Source: JBJXGE01 sp046154185
Lineage (GTDB): Bacteria > Planctomycetota > UBA8108 > UBA1146 > JAJFFE01
Direction of reading: 5' to 3'
NCBI GenBank assembly: GCA_046154185.1
Contig: JBJXGE010000066.1
Location: 1-64,000, forward strand
Length of the DNA stretch: 64,000 nt
The position numbers and the translations under genes are program-made. Of this stretch, positions 46,031 to 55,392 are shown in pieces. The notes below the pieces were generated by a model that did no database searches, had not been told where the DNA came from, and saw nothing but the letters and a program-made list of their open reading frames with translations. Numbering within the stretch: position 1 is the first letter of the stretch; each line of letters begins with the position of its first letter.

Positions 46031-47350
46031 CTATGGTCTCGGTCGCGCTTCCTTCTCGAGCTCCGTGAGCAGAGCGAGCGCATTCGCGCGGGCATCCACG
46101 TTCCGCGAGTGCGCCAGTGTACGGCGTAAGTGCGGTTCCAAGAAGCGACCCAAACGCGCGAGGCGTTCGTCGGCAACGCCGCGCCCGGCGGCTTCGCCCG
46201 TGGTGCGCGCGATGAGCGCCTGCTCGACTTCTGCCTCTACTTCGGGAGTGAGGTACTCAAGGCGGCCGAGGAGGACGCGGACGGTCTCGGCGGGCGGCGG
46301 AGTGATCGAGAGCGGCAACATCTCATCGACGAGCGGACGCGGCACGATGTAGAGGAGTCGCGAGCCTTCGTTCGTGAACCAGCTCCGCGACCAAGTGCGC
46401 ACCATCGCGCGCGCTTCGTCGCTATTGAGTCCTTGCTGCGTGAGCAAATTGTGCAGGAGCGCGGCGAGTTTCTCGCTCACTTCGGAGATCGGCCCCCAGT
46501 AGTCGGCGCCGCCGTGGGCGAAGGAGACGACGCCCTTGGCGGGAACGGTATCGATGAACTGAATCCGCCCGCGGTCGCCGCGCACTTCGAGCGCGATCAC
46601 GCCGGTGAGTGGATAGGCGTTCTTACTGTTGATGAGCGTGCCTTTGCCATCACTCTCGGCGCGCACTTCGACGGGCAGCGTGAAGCGACCAAGTCCGCGA
46701 TAGAACAAATAGCGCTCCGCTTCGACCGGGCCGGCGCGCTCGGGTGTGTGGCGCGGCGCAGTGCGCAACCAGTTGGCGGCAACTTCGCGCGCGAACAGCC
46801 ACGGGTCATCTTTTCCCGCGAGCTTGGGAACTTCGCTCGGTTCGGCGGCGTCAGGCGCGAGCACGTCGACTTCCCACTCGAGAAACGATCTGTCGATCTT
46901 CGCCATGTCGAGCGGACCGTCTTCGCGCTTGCCTTCGGGTGGGCCAAGCAAGTCCGTGACGGGATACCACTGGGATATTAGTCCGTCCTTGAAATCGACG
47001 CGCACCCGCACGCGCCGCGCCGTGGGCGAGTGAAAGTAGATGACCGGCGTCTCCATTTTCTGCGTGACACCGTCTACCGGTTGCTCGAGTCCTTTCCAAC
47101 CGACGGCGCGCAGGGGGCACTCGCGAATTTTCGCGCGGTCGTAGACAAAATCCGGCAGCGACTCTTCCTCGTGTTCAAGCCCTTCCAACGAGACGCCATC
47201 GGATCCCTGGAGCGATGTAAAGGTGCCCCATTCGTGTACGACGAAACGCTCTGCGGCCGCGCGTCGACACGCCTCTCCACCGCCGAAACTCGCGCCGACG
47301 AACGCCAACAACGCACCCAAGATCATCGCCGTGATCGCCAATTTAGTCAT
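46031..47350 (-). CDS. Exported protein of unknown function (HEWGTF family)
   Basis: A 439-residue protein with a signal peptide (LAITAMILGALLAFVGASF) followed by FVVHEWGTFTSLQGSDG, a conserved opening of an uncharacterised family of exported proteins in planctomycetes and myxobacteria. Other marked segments are KMETPVIYFHSPTARRVRVRVDF and a C-terminal helical region (LGRFLEPHLRRTLAHS). No catalytic motif is recognised. The ATG at 47350 follows GGGAGG; a longer frame to 47575 was rejected. Confidence 0.8.
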   Translation of the reverse strand: MTKLAITAMILGALLAFVGASFGGGEACRRAAAERFVVHEWGTFTSLQGSDGVSLEGLEHEEESLPDFVYDRAKIRECPLRAVGWKGLEQPVDGVTQKMETPVIYFHSPTARRVRVRVDFKDGLISQWYPVTDLLGPPEGKREDGPLDMAKIDRSFLEWEVDVLAPDAAEPSEVPKLAGKDDPWLFAREVAANWLRTAPRHTPERAGPVEAERYLFYRGLGRFTLPVEVRAESDGKGTLINSKNAYPLTGVIALEVRGDRGRIQFIDTVPAKGVVSFAHGGADYWGPISEVSEKLAALLHNLLTQQGLNSDEARAMVRTWSRSWFTNEGSRLLYIVPRPLVDEMLPLSITPPPAETVRVLLGRLEYLTPEVEAEVEQALIARTTGEAAGRGVADERLARLGRFLEPHLRRTLAHSRNVDARANALALLTELEKEARPRP

Positions 47351-47607
47351 TCGTGCCTCCCGCTCGCGTTTGAAGAATTGAAACACTGCGAGGAAGGACG
47401 CTGGCGACGCGGGGAGTGTTAACGAGTGATTCGTGATCGTGGGATCGGACGGGCGGTGGGAGCTGGTCGCGACCGCGACGCGGGGCCAGTGCGACGAGGA
47501 TCGACTCGGAATCGGAGTCCAAATCCCAAAAGGAGTTACGACAGCGCGGCGCCAAGCGAGCGGCGTGATTGGCACCGCCGGAGTAGGCTTTTCTGGAGGT
47601 ATTCAAA

Positions 47608-48099
47608 ATGGGCAAGGGGCGGGGCGGATATACGCTCTTGGAAATCGTGATCGTGCTGTTTGTCGGCACGGTTCTGCTGACCGCGGCGACGCAGGCCGTG
47701 CAGTCGTCGCAGAATACCACGATCGAGCAAACGGTCGTCGCGGTTGCTGACGACACTGCCCGGCGCGCCATCGATCGCATCACCGAAGAGCTTCGATTCG
47801 CACAACTCGATTCACTTGCGCCCGCAAACCCCGTCGACGAACCATCTATCCAGTACCGCGTGCTCACCGGTTGGGACGCCGTCGGTCCGCTCACCGGACC
47901 GGTACGTCAGCTCGCGCACAACGGTCTCAATCTCGAACTCGACGGACAAATCATCGCCTCCGGCATCAATGGCCTCCTCTTCACCCAGGTCGGCAACGCG
48001 ATACGCGTCGATATCACGCTCACGCGCCAAGTCACGACCAGCGGTGTGATGCGCGCCATCAACCGCGTCATTTCCACCGACATTGAGATACTCAATTAA
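47608..48099 (+). CDS. Type II/IV pseudopilin-like protein, first gene of a pilin operon
   Basis: A 163-residue protein with a class III prepilin signal: short basic leader MGKGRGG, cleavage after Gly7, then YTLLEIVIVLFVGTVLLTA with the conserved Glu at mature position 5. The mature start is Tyr rather than Phe. GGAGGT lies 8 bases before the ATG. The C-terminal part is a small globular domain. It is probably a minor pseudopilin; the next genes follow with 1 base or overlaps. Confidence 0.85.
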   Translation: MGKGRGGYTLLEIVIVLFVGTVLLTAATQAVQSSQNTTIEQTVVAVADDTARRAIDRITEELRFAQLDSLAPANPVDEPSIQYRVLTGWDAVGPLTGPVRQLAHNGLNLELDGQIIASGINGLLFTQVGNAIRVDITLTRQVTTSGVMRAINRVISTDIEILN

Positions 48100-48100
48100 C

Positions 48101-48613
48101 GTGCAACCATCCGCTCGACCACACGGGGAATCCGGTCTCAGTCTCGTCGACCTCCTCATCGCCATTTCGCTCCTCACGCTCGGCGTGCTGGCGCATTGCT
48201 TGGTCGCCTTCGACTGCATTCGCCTCGCCGAAGCGAGTCGCACAAACGACCAGGTCGTCGTCGCGCTCCGCAATGCGATTGGCGAGCTCCGGCAAGTCCC
48301 CTTCAATGCGATCGAAACGAACTTCGGCGCGGGATCGGGCCAAGAGGCGTTCTGGCTCGATCTCGATGGGCAACTGGCGTTCGTCGAGCCAACCGATTTC
48401 TTCGCGACCGGCGGATTCGAGTTTTTCACTGACGAGGATTCGCTGCCGGCCGAGTTTGGCGCAACGAACAATAGCCTCGACCTCAACGGCAACGGCAGCA
48501 TCGAGGCCGGCACCATCAGCAACTACAAGGTACTTCCCGTGCGCATTTCGCTCGCGCTCAATCCGCGCTTCGGTGCCATCGCTGTTTCATACCCCATGTA
48601 CTTGTCTGAATGA
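48101..48613 (+). CDS. Pseudopilin-like protein with atypical prepilin site
   Basis: A 170-residue protein with the leader VQPSARPHGESG and the helix LSLVDLLIAISLLTLGVLA. The residue normally Glu5 after the cleavage Gly is Asp here, so this is a variant prepilin site. The start may be GTG 48101, directly after the previous stop, or TTG 48083 in frame. The C-terminal domain has a Ca-binding-like SLDLNGNGSIEAG loop. It is part of the pseudopilin operon. Confidence 0.8.
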   Translation: MQPSARPHGESGLSLVDLLIAISLLTLGVLAHCLVAFDCIRLAEASRTNDQVVVALRNAIGELRQVPFNAIETNFGAGSGQEAFWLDLDGQLAFVEPTDFFATGGFEFFTDEDSLPAEFGATNNSLDLNGNGSIEAGTISNYKVLPVRISLALNPRFGAIAVSYPMYLSE

Positions 48614-50001
48614 ACGGTGCCAGTGAAATGAGCCGCAACTTGCAAGTGCAACCGGAATCGCGCGAGCGCGGGGCGTTCTTCATCGTCGTCGCCGTGCTGG
48701 TCGTACTGATGGCGGGCCTCGCATCGGCCTTCTTCGCGATGTCGACGAACTATCACACCGCATCTCGTCGCTCGCTCGAAACCGAGACGGCGTTTCAAAT
48801 AGCGCGCTCCGGTGTGAACTATTTGCTGGCTGAATTCGCCTCGGAACCGACGTACTTCGATACCCTGGGTACGCTTCCCACGAGGAACTTCGGGAGCGGA
48901 TCGTTCGAGCTTGAATCCGTTGCGCCCGACGGCGGCACACGCTGGGACGTCGTAGTAGTCGGCCGCCTTGGTGCCACCGAGTATCGCATTGCTGCCGCCA
49001 TCGGCTTCGGACAAACGCTGATCCCTGGCGGGCTCGTCATCGGCGGCACCGGCAGTCCGACTTTCAATTGCATGTCGATCAGCGGCGCGGGCGCGAAAAT
49101 CGCGAGCTATGACTCTGAGGTCGGCGCATACAACGCCGCGACGCCGGGTTCAAACGCCGACGTCTCCGTTCACGGTAGCGTGACAATGAGCACCGGCGCG
49201 CTGATCCACGGCACGCTCGAAGCGACCGGCACTGTCACGGCTTCAGGCGGCGCCAGCGCGACCCTCGGACACACCGCCAGTGCGACGCTCTCGGCGCTCG
49301 ACGACATCGACCCTTTCGTCGTCAGTACCCTCGCACAATCACAAGCGAGCAACGACAACAGTGCGCTCGGTCCGATTTTCGGCGCGCAGTGGAGCGCCAT
49401 CTTCGGCGCCGAAAATTACGGCGACTTGATCGTCAACGGTGGCAATTTTGTCGTTCCAGCGGGCACCTATAGATTTCGCCGCTTCGAAGTGCGCGGCGGC
49501 GCGACCGTCACGTTCGACACCAGCACCGGCCCTGTGAACATCTGCTACATCGGAAGCGGAACCGGCACCGGTTCCGGCAACGACTTGCAAGTCGACGATA
49601 GTTCGCACGTCGTGTCGCAGAGCGGCACGACCCAAAACCTGCTTCGTACGATTCTCGCCGCCGACTGCGACTTCTTTTGCAGCAATAACTCGATCTTTGG
49701 CCAGAATCTCAGCGATCCCAACAGTGCCGGCTACTCACAGCTCGTCAGCCTCGGCGGCAATACTTCCGCTGACGTCATCGGTGTGGATACCGGCGCCCAG
49801 GTGTTCGGCCGTCTCTACGCGCGAGCCCACGACGTGTCCATTGCTTCGAATGGCAGCTGGTACGGATCCGGCGTCATTCGCGAACTTGCGCTCGATGCCA
49901 GCTCGGGCACTGCGACCTTTGCCGTCGATGAGTCTCTGCTCGGCCGCTCGATTCCGCAACCCGATGACCATGAGGTTTATGGAACATGGAATGCCCAATG
50001 A
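48610..50001 (+). CDS. PilX-like membrane-anchored protein of the pseudopilin operon
   Basis: A 463-residue protein with one N-terminal transmembrane helix (GAFFIVVAVLVVLMAGLASAFFAM) preceded by ERGAFF, resembling PilX/type IV pilus assembly minor proteins that lack a canonical cleavage site. The body from residue 130 is a repetitive, Gly/Ser/Thr-rich beta-helix-like domain (VSVHGSVTMSTGALIHGTLEATGTV). The ATG at 48610 overlaps the previous stop by 4 bases. Confidence 0.78.
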   Translation: MNGASEMSRNLQVQPESRERGAFFIVVAVLVVLMAGLASAFFAMSTNYHTASRRSLETETAFQIARSGVNYLLAEFASEPTYFDTLGTLPTRNFGSGSFELESVAPDGGTRWDVVVVGRLGATEYRIAAAIGFGQTLIPGGLVIGGTGSPTFNCMSISGAGAKIASYDSEVGAYNAATPGSNADVSVHGSVTMSTGALIHGTLEATGTVTASGGASATLGHTASATLSALDDIDPFVVSTLAQSQASNDNSALGPIFGAQWSAIFGAENYGDLIVNGGNFVVPAGTYRFRRFEVRGGATVTFDTSTGPVNICYIGSGTGTGSGNDLQVDDSSHVVSQSGTTQNLLRTILAADCDFFCSNNSIFGQNLSDPNSAGYSQLVSLGGNTSADVIGVDTGAQVFGRLYARAHDVSIASNGSWYGSGVIRELALDASSGTATFAVDESLLGRSIPQPDDHEVYGTWNAQ

Positions 50002-50477
50002 CGAATCACCACCCACGCCGGAACAAACTTGCCAAACCAGCGCTGCAGTTGCGCGTCATCGCGGTGTTTCTGCTGCTTGCCGTCTCCGTCCAAGTTGTGC
50101 AATGCGCTGTACTGTGGCACGCCGTATCGGCGCTCGAAGATCAGCTCCCCGGCTATGCGACAGAGATCGCCGCACTCTTGCACCAAAAACTGGCGTGGAT
50201 TCTTGCGGCGAGTTTGATCGTGACGATTCCGTTGACGCTCATCGTTGGCGCATTGACGACCTTTCCGATCGCTGGACCAGTCTATCGAATGGAACGCCAT
50301 CTCGCGGCGGTCGCCGCGGGCGAAACTGCCGCGCCGTGCACGATTCGGGACGGCGACGAACTGCAAGAGCTCTGCGAGGCGATCAACCGCGTGATTGCGA
50401 AACTGCCCACACCCGCGAGTGGTAACGCGGCGCCGCAGTTCGACTCAGCGGCGAAAATCGTCGAACTGCAAGACTAG
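49998..50477 (+). CDS. Two-helix membrane protein with HAMP-like segment (paralogue of the 55.6 kb gene)
   Basis: A 159-residue protein with two transmembrane helices (LRVIAVFLLLAVSVQVVQC; LAWILAASLIVTIPLTLIVGAL) joined by a short periplasmic loop, then a HAMP-like linker FPIAGPVYRMERHL and CTIRDGDELQELCEAINRV. No kinase or methyl-accepting domain follows. The ATG at 49998 overlaps the previous stop (ATGA); an ATG at 49986 is also in frame. It is the last gene of the pseudopilin operon and converges on ettA. Confidence 0.75.
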   Translation: MTNHHPRRNKLAKPALQLRVIAVFLLLAVSVQVVQCAVLWHAVSALEDQLPGYATEIAALLHQKLAWILAASLIVTIPLTLIVGALTTFPIAGPVYRMERHLAAVAAGETAAPCTIRDGDELQELCEAINRVIAKLPTPASGNAAPQFDSAAKIVELQD

Positions 50478-50543
50478 TCGTTCGACAAGCGCGATTCCAA
50501 GTATCAGGTTCGCGTCAGTAGCGTTACGAGCCACTCGCTGCGA

Positions 50544-50560
50544 AAGCGCGTTGCGCGCTT
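50544..50560. terminator. Small hairpin between convergent genes
   Basis: AAGCGCG TTG CGCGCTT forms a 7-base-pair stem overlapping the ettA stop, between the convergent HAMP-like gene and ettA. There is no U-tract, so a termination role is only possible. Confidence 0.35.
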
Positions 50561-52241
50561 ACGATCGAAACCGCCGGTGCGCGCCTTTCGCGTCGCCGGA
50601 CGCGCCGCGCGCTTCGAGTTCCTCGGCGATCTTCTCGGCGTAGGTTTGATAACTGCCATCGAACAAGCGCACGTTGCCGTCGCCTTCGAACGCCAAAATG
50701 TGGGTCGCCACGCGGTCGAGGAAATACCGGTCGTGGCTCACCACGACCGCGCACCCAGGGAAATCCATCAGCGCTTCCTCGAGCAACCGCAACGTCGGAA
50801 TGTCGAGGTCGTTCGTCGGTTCGTCGAGCATCACGACATTGCCGCCCCGCCGCAGCATTTTCGCCATCTGCAACCGGTTGCGTTGACCGCCCGACAACTC
50901 GCCGACGCGCTTTTCTTGCTCTTCGCCGACGAAGCCAAAGCGCGCCACATACGCACGAGTCTTCACTTCTTGTTTGCCGACGCGAAACACGTCGTAGCCC
51001 TCGGAGATCTCCTCGTAGACCGTGTTCTTGTCTTTGAGCGCTTGGCGACTCTGGTCGACATAGCAGAGTTCCACGGTCGGCCCGATCTCCACTGTCCCTT
51101 CGTCGGGTTTGTCTTCCCGGACAATAAGTCGCAACAACGTCGTCTTGCCGGCGCCGTTCGGGCCGATCACTCCGACTATGCCGCCCGGCGGCAACTCGAA
51201 CGTGAGATTCTTGATCAGCATCCGCCCGCCGTAGCTCTTCGACACATTCGTGAATCGAATCACGCGATCCCCGAGCCGTCCGCCCGGCGGGATCGGTAAC
51301 GCCGGCAACTCGCGCACGCGATCGTAGTTGCTCGCGACCAAATCATTGAACGCCGAAATGCGCGCCTTACTCTTCTTCTGGCGCGCGCGCGGCGACTGTC
51401 GAATCCACTCGAGCTCCTCCTGGATCGCCTTGCGTCGCGACTCTTCCGCGCGTTGCTCGGCCTCGAGCAGCTTGTCTTTCTGCGCGAGATACTCCGAGTA
51501 GTTGCCCTCGAACGGCACCGCGCGTCCGCGATCCATCTCGAGCATCCAACCGACCACGTTGTCGAGAAAATACCTGTCGTGCGTCACAAGCATCACCGTG
51601 CCGGGATAGTCGGCGAGATGGCGCTCGAGCCACGCCGTCGTATCGGCGTCGAGGTGGTTCGTCGGTTCGTCCATCAGCAAGATATCCGGGTGCGCGAGCA
51701 ACGTGCGACAGATCGCGACGCGCCGGCGTTCGCCGCCCGACAACACGCTCACTTGCAGTTCTGGCGGCGGACAATCGAGCGCGTGCATCGCTTGATCGAG
51801 ATGCCGGTCGAGCTCCCAGCCGTCGACATGCTCGATCTGCTCCTGCAATTTCCCCATGCGATCATAAGCCGCTTGCATCGCATCGTCGTCGAGGGGTTCG
51901 CCCAACTTCGCCGACACCTCCTCGAAATCGTGCAGCAACTGGCGAATCGGTTTCACCGCGATTTCGATGTTCTCCCGCACGGTCTTCGCGTCGTCGAGTT
52001 GCGGCTCTTGCGGTACATAGCCGATAGTGACGCCTTTGATCTTCGTCATCTTTCCGTCGAACCCGTCGTCGACGCCCGCGATGATCTTGAGCAGCGTCGA
52101 CTTGCCGCTGCCATTCTTGCCGATGATGCCGATCTTGGCGCCGGCATAAAAGCCGAGCGTGATGCCCGACAGCACTTCCTTGCGACCATAAGAGCGCGAC
52201 AGGTTTTGTACGGAAAAGATGATCTCTTTGTTATCGCTCAC
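50559..52241 (-). CDS. ettA: EttA-like ABC-F translation factor
   Basis: A 560-residue ABC-F protein matching the length and order of EttA, which binds the ribosomal E site and gates the first peptide bond according to energy status. It has two ATPase domains: Walker A GKNGSGKST and GPNGAGKTT, signatures LSGGERRR and LSGGQRNR, Walker B LLMDEPTNHLD and VMLDEPTNDLD. The charged linker with SPRARQKKSKARISAFNDL is typical of EttA. There are no membrane domains. Confidence 0.93.
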   Translation of the reverse strand: MSDNKEIIFSVQNLSRSYGRKEVLSGITLGFYAGAKIGIIGKNGSGKSTLLKIIAGVDDGFDGKMTKIKGVTIGYVPQEPQLDDAKTVRENIEIAVKPIRQLLHDFEEVSAKLGEPLDDDAMQAAYDRMGKLQEQIEHVDGWELDRHLDQAMHALDCPPPELQVSVLSGGERRRVAICRTLLAHPDILLMDEPTNHLDADTTAWLERHLADYPGTVMLVTHDRYFLDNVVGWMLEMDRGRAVPFEGNYSEYLAQKDKLLEAEQRAEESRRKAIQEELEWIRQSPRARQKKSKARISAFNDLVASNYDRVRELPALPIPPGGRLGDRVIRFTNVSKSYGGRMLIKNLTFELPPGGIVGVIGPNGAGKTTLLRLIVREDKPDEGTVEIGPTVELCYVDQSRQALKDKNTVYEEISEGYDVFRVGKQEVKTRAYVARFGFVGEEQEKRVGELSGGQRNRLQMAKMLRRGGNVVMLDEPTNDLDIPTLRLLEEALMDFPGCAVVVSHDRYFLDRVATHILAFEGDGNVRLFDGSYQTYAEKIAEELEARGASGDAKGAHRRFRS

Positions 52242-52308
52242 AACTGCTCAGTTTCACGGCCGAGTTTGGTCAGATTCTACGCTCACCACCACGCGCTCAA
52301 CATTCTCC

Positions 52309-52533
52309 TCAGCGAACCGCGTCGAGCGCAGCGAAGACTTCTTTGCCTTCCGGAAACCGGCCGAGCTTCTTCTTCGAGAATACGAGTTTGCCGTTGGCAT
52401 GCACCTCGAAGACGCCGCCCTTCCCCTCGATGAGTTGCGCTTCCACTCCGTACTTTTTTTTCAGATCAGCCGCCAAACTGGTGGCTTTGGGCAAGTAGTT
52501 TCACTGTCCGCAGTATTCGATCGAGATTTTCAC
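52309..52533 (-). CDS. SelW-like (Rdx family) selenoprotein with in-frame UGA
   Basis: A 74-residue Rdx/SelW protein. From GTG 52533 the frame reads VKISIEYCGQ, then TGA at 52503-52501, then NYLPKATSLAADLKKKYG and the family's GGVFEVHANGKLVFSKK and GRFPEGKEV segments. In SelW/SelT/SelH proteins the strand ends in a CxxU or CxxC redox motif followed by a Y-x-P-+-A pattern; here Cys8-Gly-Gln-Sec11 with NYLPKA matches exactly, so UGA replaces the second redox residue. A SECIS-like hairpin follows. It is a thioredoxin-fold redox protein. It lies 67 bases upstream of ettA. Calling only the part after the UGA leaves a 61-residue fragment without the active site. Confidence 0.88.
52469..52485 (-). 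promoter_or_regulatory. Predicted bacterial SECIS hairpin for the SelW-like gene
   Basis: On the minus strand, 15 bases after the UGA, GCCACC and GGCGGC can pair (5 of 6 positions, one A-C mismatch) around the loop AGTTT. Position and loop (AGU/U closed by C-G pairs) closely match the hairpin after the UGA of the radical SAM gene. Confidence 0.6.
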
Positions 52534-52721
52534 GATGAACTCACTTTCGCTCGCCGGCGCACTTCTTGCGCGCGGCCGTACTCATTGTTCGAAGCCTCGT
52601 TACCGAATGGGCGCGCATGATAACCGCTAAATGCTGTCGAGGTCAGCAGCCGTTTGATACGCTGTGGACTTTCCTGAATCCAGATCGAGCCTCGCGCTTG
52701 CCAGCAAAACAAAGGAGAGCC

Positions 52722-54092
52722 ATGCAAGACGTGATTCAGCAACTCCGCCAGCAGCGCGACACCCACGTGGCGCGACTGAAGGAGTGGTTGCGCATCCCCA
52801 GCGTGTCGACTGATAGCAGCCAAAAGATCAACGTCCGACGCGCCGGCGAATACGTTCTCAATGAGCTCAAGTCGGCCGGCTTCACAACGCAAGTGACGGA
52901 GACCGCCGGCCACGCGATCGTCACGGCCGACTGGCTTGGCGCGCCCGGCGCGCCGACCGTGCTCGTCTATGGCCACTACGACGTGCAACCGCCCGATCCC
53001 ATCGCGCTCTGGCGGCACGGTCCGTTCGAACCGACGATCGAAGGACGCAACATCATCGCGCGTGGCGCCACCGACGACAAAGGCCAAGTTCTCGCGCTCG
53101 TGCGCGGCATCGCCGGCTACCTCAAACAGCGCGGCAAACTGCCCGTCAACGTCAAGTTCTTGATCGAAGGGGAAGAGGAGATCGGCTCGCCGAACCTCAC
53201 CCCGTTCATCAAGGCGCAACGGGCGCGCCTCGCCGCCGACGTCGCGCTCATCTCCGACACGTCACAATTCGGCCCGCGCAAACCGGCGCTCACGATCGGG
53301 CTCAAGGGGCTCGCTTATTTGGAGCTCGAGATTCAGGGGCCGAACCGCGATCTCCATTCCGGCAGCTACGGCGGCGCAGTGGCCAATCCGGGCAACGTGC
53401 TTTGTTGGCTGATCGGACAACTGCGCGATGCCGATGGTCGCGTCACCATCCCGGGTTTTTACGACGATGTGATCGACCTGACGGCCGCCGAACGCGCCGC
53501 GATGCGAACCCTGAACTTCGATGAAGAGGCTTTCCGCCGCGATCTCAACGTGTCGGCGCTGTTCGGCGAAACCGGCTACACGACGCTCGAGCGCAAGTGG
53601 GCGCGACCGACGCTGGACGTGAACGGACTCTTGTGCGGTTGGACCGGCGAAGGCGCGAAGACCGTGCTGCCCGCGAAAGCGTCGGCGAAGTTTTCTATGC
53701 GACTCGTCGCCAAACAAGAGCCCGAACGAATCAATGCGCTCGTCACGGCGCACCTCAAGAAACTCTGTCCGCCGACCGTGACCATGAAACTCAGCTACCA
53801 CCACGGCTCCGACCCCGTGCGCGTGCCGGCCGATAGTCCTTTCATGAAGGCCGCCCATCGGGCGGTCGCGCGCGGCTTCGAAGTAGAACCGGTCTACATA
53901 CGCGAAGGCGGTTCGATCCCCGTGGTCAGTACTTTCAAGCGCGAGCTCGGCATCGACACGATTCTGTTGGGGATCGGCCTCCCGGATGACAACGCGCACT
54001 CGCCGAACGAGAAGTTCGACCTCGACGATTTTCAGCGCGGGATCGAGACTGCCGTGCATCTGCTCGACGAATTGGCGAGCGTTAAACGATAA
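52722..54092 (+). CDS. M20-family dipeptidase
   Basis: A 456-residue zinc dipeptidase (M20, CNDP-like). Ligand motifs: LVYGHYDVQPPDPIALW (His, Asp), ARGATDDKGQVLAL (bridging Asp), IEGEEEIGSPN (catalytic Glu pair), DTSQFG and the late HSPNEKFDLDD with a His ligand. It is a cytosolic peptidase acting on dipeptides or small peptides. AAGGAGAG precedes the ATG. The next gene, an M24 peptidase, starts 10 bases later, so the two form an operon. Confidence 0.92.
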   Translation: MQDVIQQLRQQRDTHVARLKEWLRIPSVSTDSSQKINVRRAGEYVLNELKSAGFTTQVTETAGHAIVTADWLGAPGAPTVLVYGHYDVQPPDPIALWRHGPFEPTIEGRNIIARGATDDKGQVLALVRGIAGYLKQRGKLPVNVKFLIEGEEEIGSPNLTPFIKAQRARLAADVALISDTSQFGPRKPALTIGLKGLAYLELEIQGPNRDLHSGSYGGAVANPGNVLCWLIGQLRDADGRVTIPGFYDDVIDLTAAERAAMRTLNFDEEAFRRDLNVSALFGETGYTTLERKWARPTLDVNGLLCGWTGEGAKTVLPAKASAKFSMRLVAKQEPERINALVTAHLKKLCPPTVTMKLSYHHGSDPVRVPADSPFMKAAHRAVARGFEVEPVYIREGGSIPVVSTFKRELGIDTILLGIGLPDDNAHSPNEKFDLDDFQRGIETAVHLLDELASVKR

Positions 54093-54102
54093 GGAATTTC
54101 CC

Positions 54103-55371
54103 GTGCTCAAGCACATCGTGGAGCGGCGCGCGCGCGTCGCGGCGGCCTGGAAACTGAGCGACGAGGTCGTACTGATAGGCGCTGGTGAGCCGCAACTCAT
54201 TCCTGGCAGCGGCGACCAGTTCTTTTCGTTTCGCGCGCACGCGGAGTACTACTATCTCGTCGGCGATGACTGCGCCGGCGGCGTGGTCGCATACGACCCG
54301 CAGACCGGTTGGGCCAATTTCGTTCCCGACGTGACCGAGCGCGAACGCATCTGGGAAGGTCGCGAACAACCCGCCGGCGAATCACTCAACGTGCTCGCCG
54401 CGTGGCTCGCGGCGCGGCGCGGGCGCACACTTTGCGTCCTCGGCGCGGAGCTGCCGCTCTCGCGTCACGATGCGGCGCGTAGCCAAGCGCTGCGCGATGT
54501 TCTCACGCACACGCGCCGTCCGAAGGACGCGGCGGAACTCGCCGGCATCCGCCGCGCGGTTGTCGCGACCCACGCCGGCTTCGAAGTCGCGCGCAAGATG
54601 ATCCGGCCCGGCATCACCGAACGCGAAATTCAAATCGAGCTCGAGGCCGAGTTTTTGCGGCGCGGCGCCACGCGCGTCGCCTACGACACCATCGTCGGCG
54701 CCGGCCCGAACTCGGCGGTGTTTCATGTCACGCCGTCACGCCGACAAGTGGCGCCCGGCGATCTCGTGCTCATCGATGCGGCGGCGGAGTGTGATCGCTA
54801 CGTTTGCGATGTCACGCGCACATTCCCGGCGGGCGGCGAGTTCGCGCCGGTGCAGCGCGATCTTTACGAGATCGTGCTCGGCGTCGAGGAGCGCGCCATC
54901 GCGCGCTCGACGGCCGGCACCGAGTACAGCGACATCCACATGAAGGCGTGCCTCGAAATCACGGCCGGCCTCATCGAGATGGGTCTCTTGCGCGGCGGCG
55001 CCGAGAGTCTCGTCGAGCAAGAGGCCCATACGCTGTTTTTTCCGCACGGCATTGGCCACATGGTCGGCCTCGGTGTGCGCGACGCGAGCGGCTTGGCGCC
55101 GGGCCGTACGCGCCGCACGACCGGACCGCTCAAGCTGCTGCGCACCGACATGCCGCTCGAGCCGGGCTATGTTTTGACGATCGAGCCGGGCATCTACTTC
55201 ATTCCCGCGCTCTTGAACGACCCCGCACGGCGCCAGCGCTATCACGAGGTCGTCGATTGGCGCCAAGTGGATTCGTTGCTCGGCATCGGCGGGATTCGCA
55301 TCGAAGACAACGTATTGGTGACGGCGGCCCAGCCGGAAGTGCTGACCGCGTCGATTCCCAAGAAATACTGA
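54103..55371 (+). CDS. Xaa-Pro aminopeptidase-like M24 metallopeptidase
   Basis: A 422-residue aminopeptidase P-type enzyme that removes N-terminal residues before proline. The N-terminal creatinase-like domain is followed by the pita-bread domain with DLVLIDAAAECDRYVCDVTRTFP (metal Asp residues), FFPHGIGHMVGLGVRD (His), YVLTIEPGIYFIP (Glu) and GGIRIEDNVLVT (Glu). GTG at 54103 is preceded by AAGGAA at 54091-54096 and follows the dipeptidase stop by 10 bases. Confidence 0.92.
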   Translation: MLKHIVERRARVAAAWKLSDEVVLIGAGEPQLIPGSGDQFFSFRAHAEYYYLVGDDCAGGVVAYDPQTGWANFVPDVTERERIWEGREQPAGESLNVLAAWLAARRGRTLCVLGAELPLSRHDAARSQALRDVLTHTRRPKDAAELAGIRRAVVATHAGFEVARKMIRPGITEREIQIELEAEFLRRGATRVAYDTIVGAGPNSAVFHVTPSRRQVAPGDLVLIDAAAECDRYVCDVTRTFPAGGEFAPVQRDLYEIVLGVEERAIARSTAGTEYSDIHMKACLEITAGLIEMGLLRGGAESLVEQEAHTLFFPHGIGHMVGLGVRDASGLAPGRTRRTTGPLKLLRTDMPLEPGYVLTIEPGIYFIPALLNDPARRQRYHEVVDWRQVDSLLGIGGIRIEDNVLVTAAQPEVLTASIPKKY

Positions 55372-55392
55372 ACGCGCGCGCTGTCTTTCCTT

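Noticed and set aside
52309..52494. 61-codon stand-alone protein starting with TTG after the UGA
   Set aside because: It would be a SelW protein without its redox motif; the upstream frame supplies exactly the missing strand and Cys.
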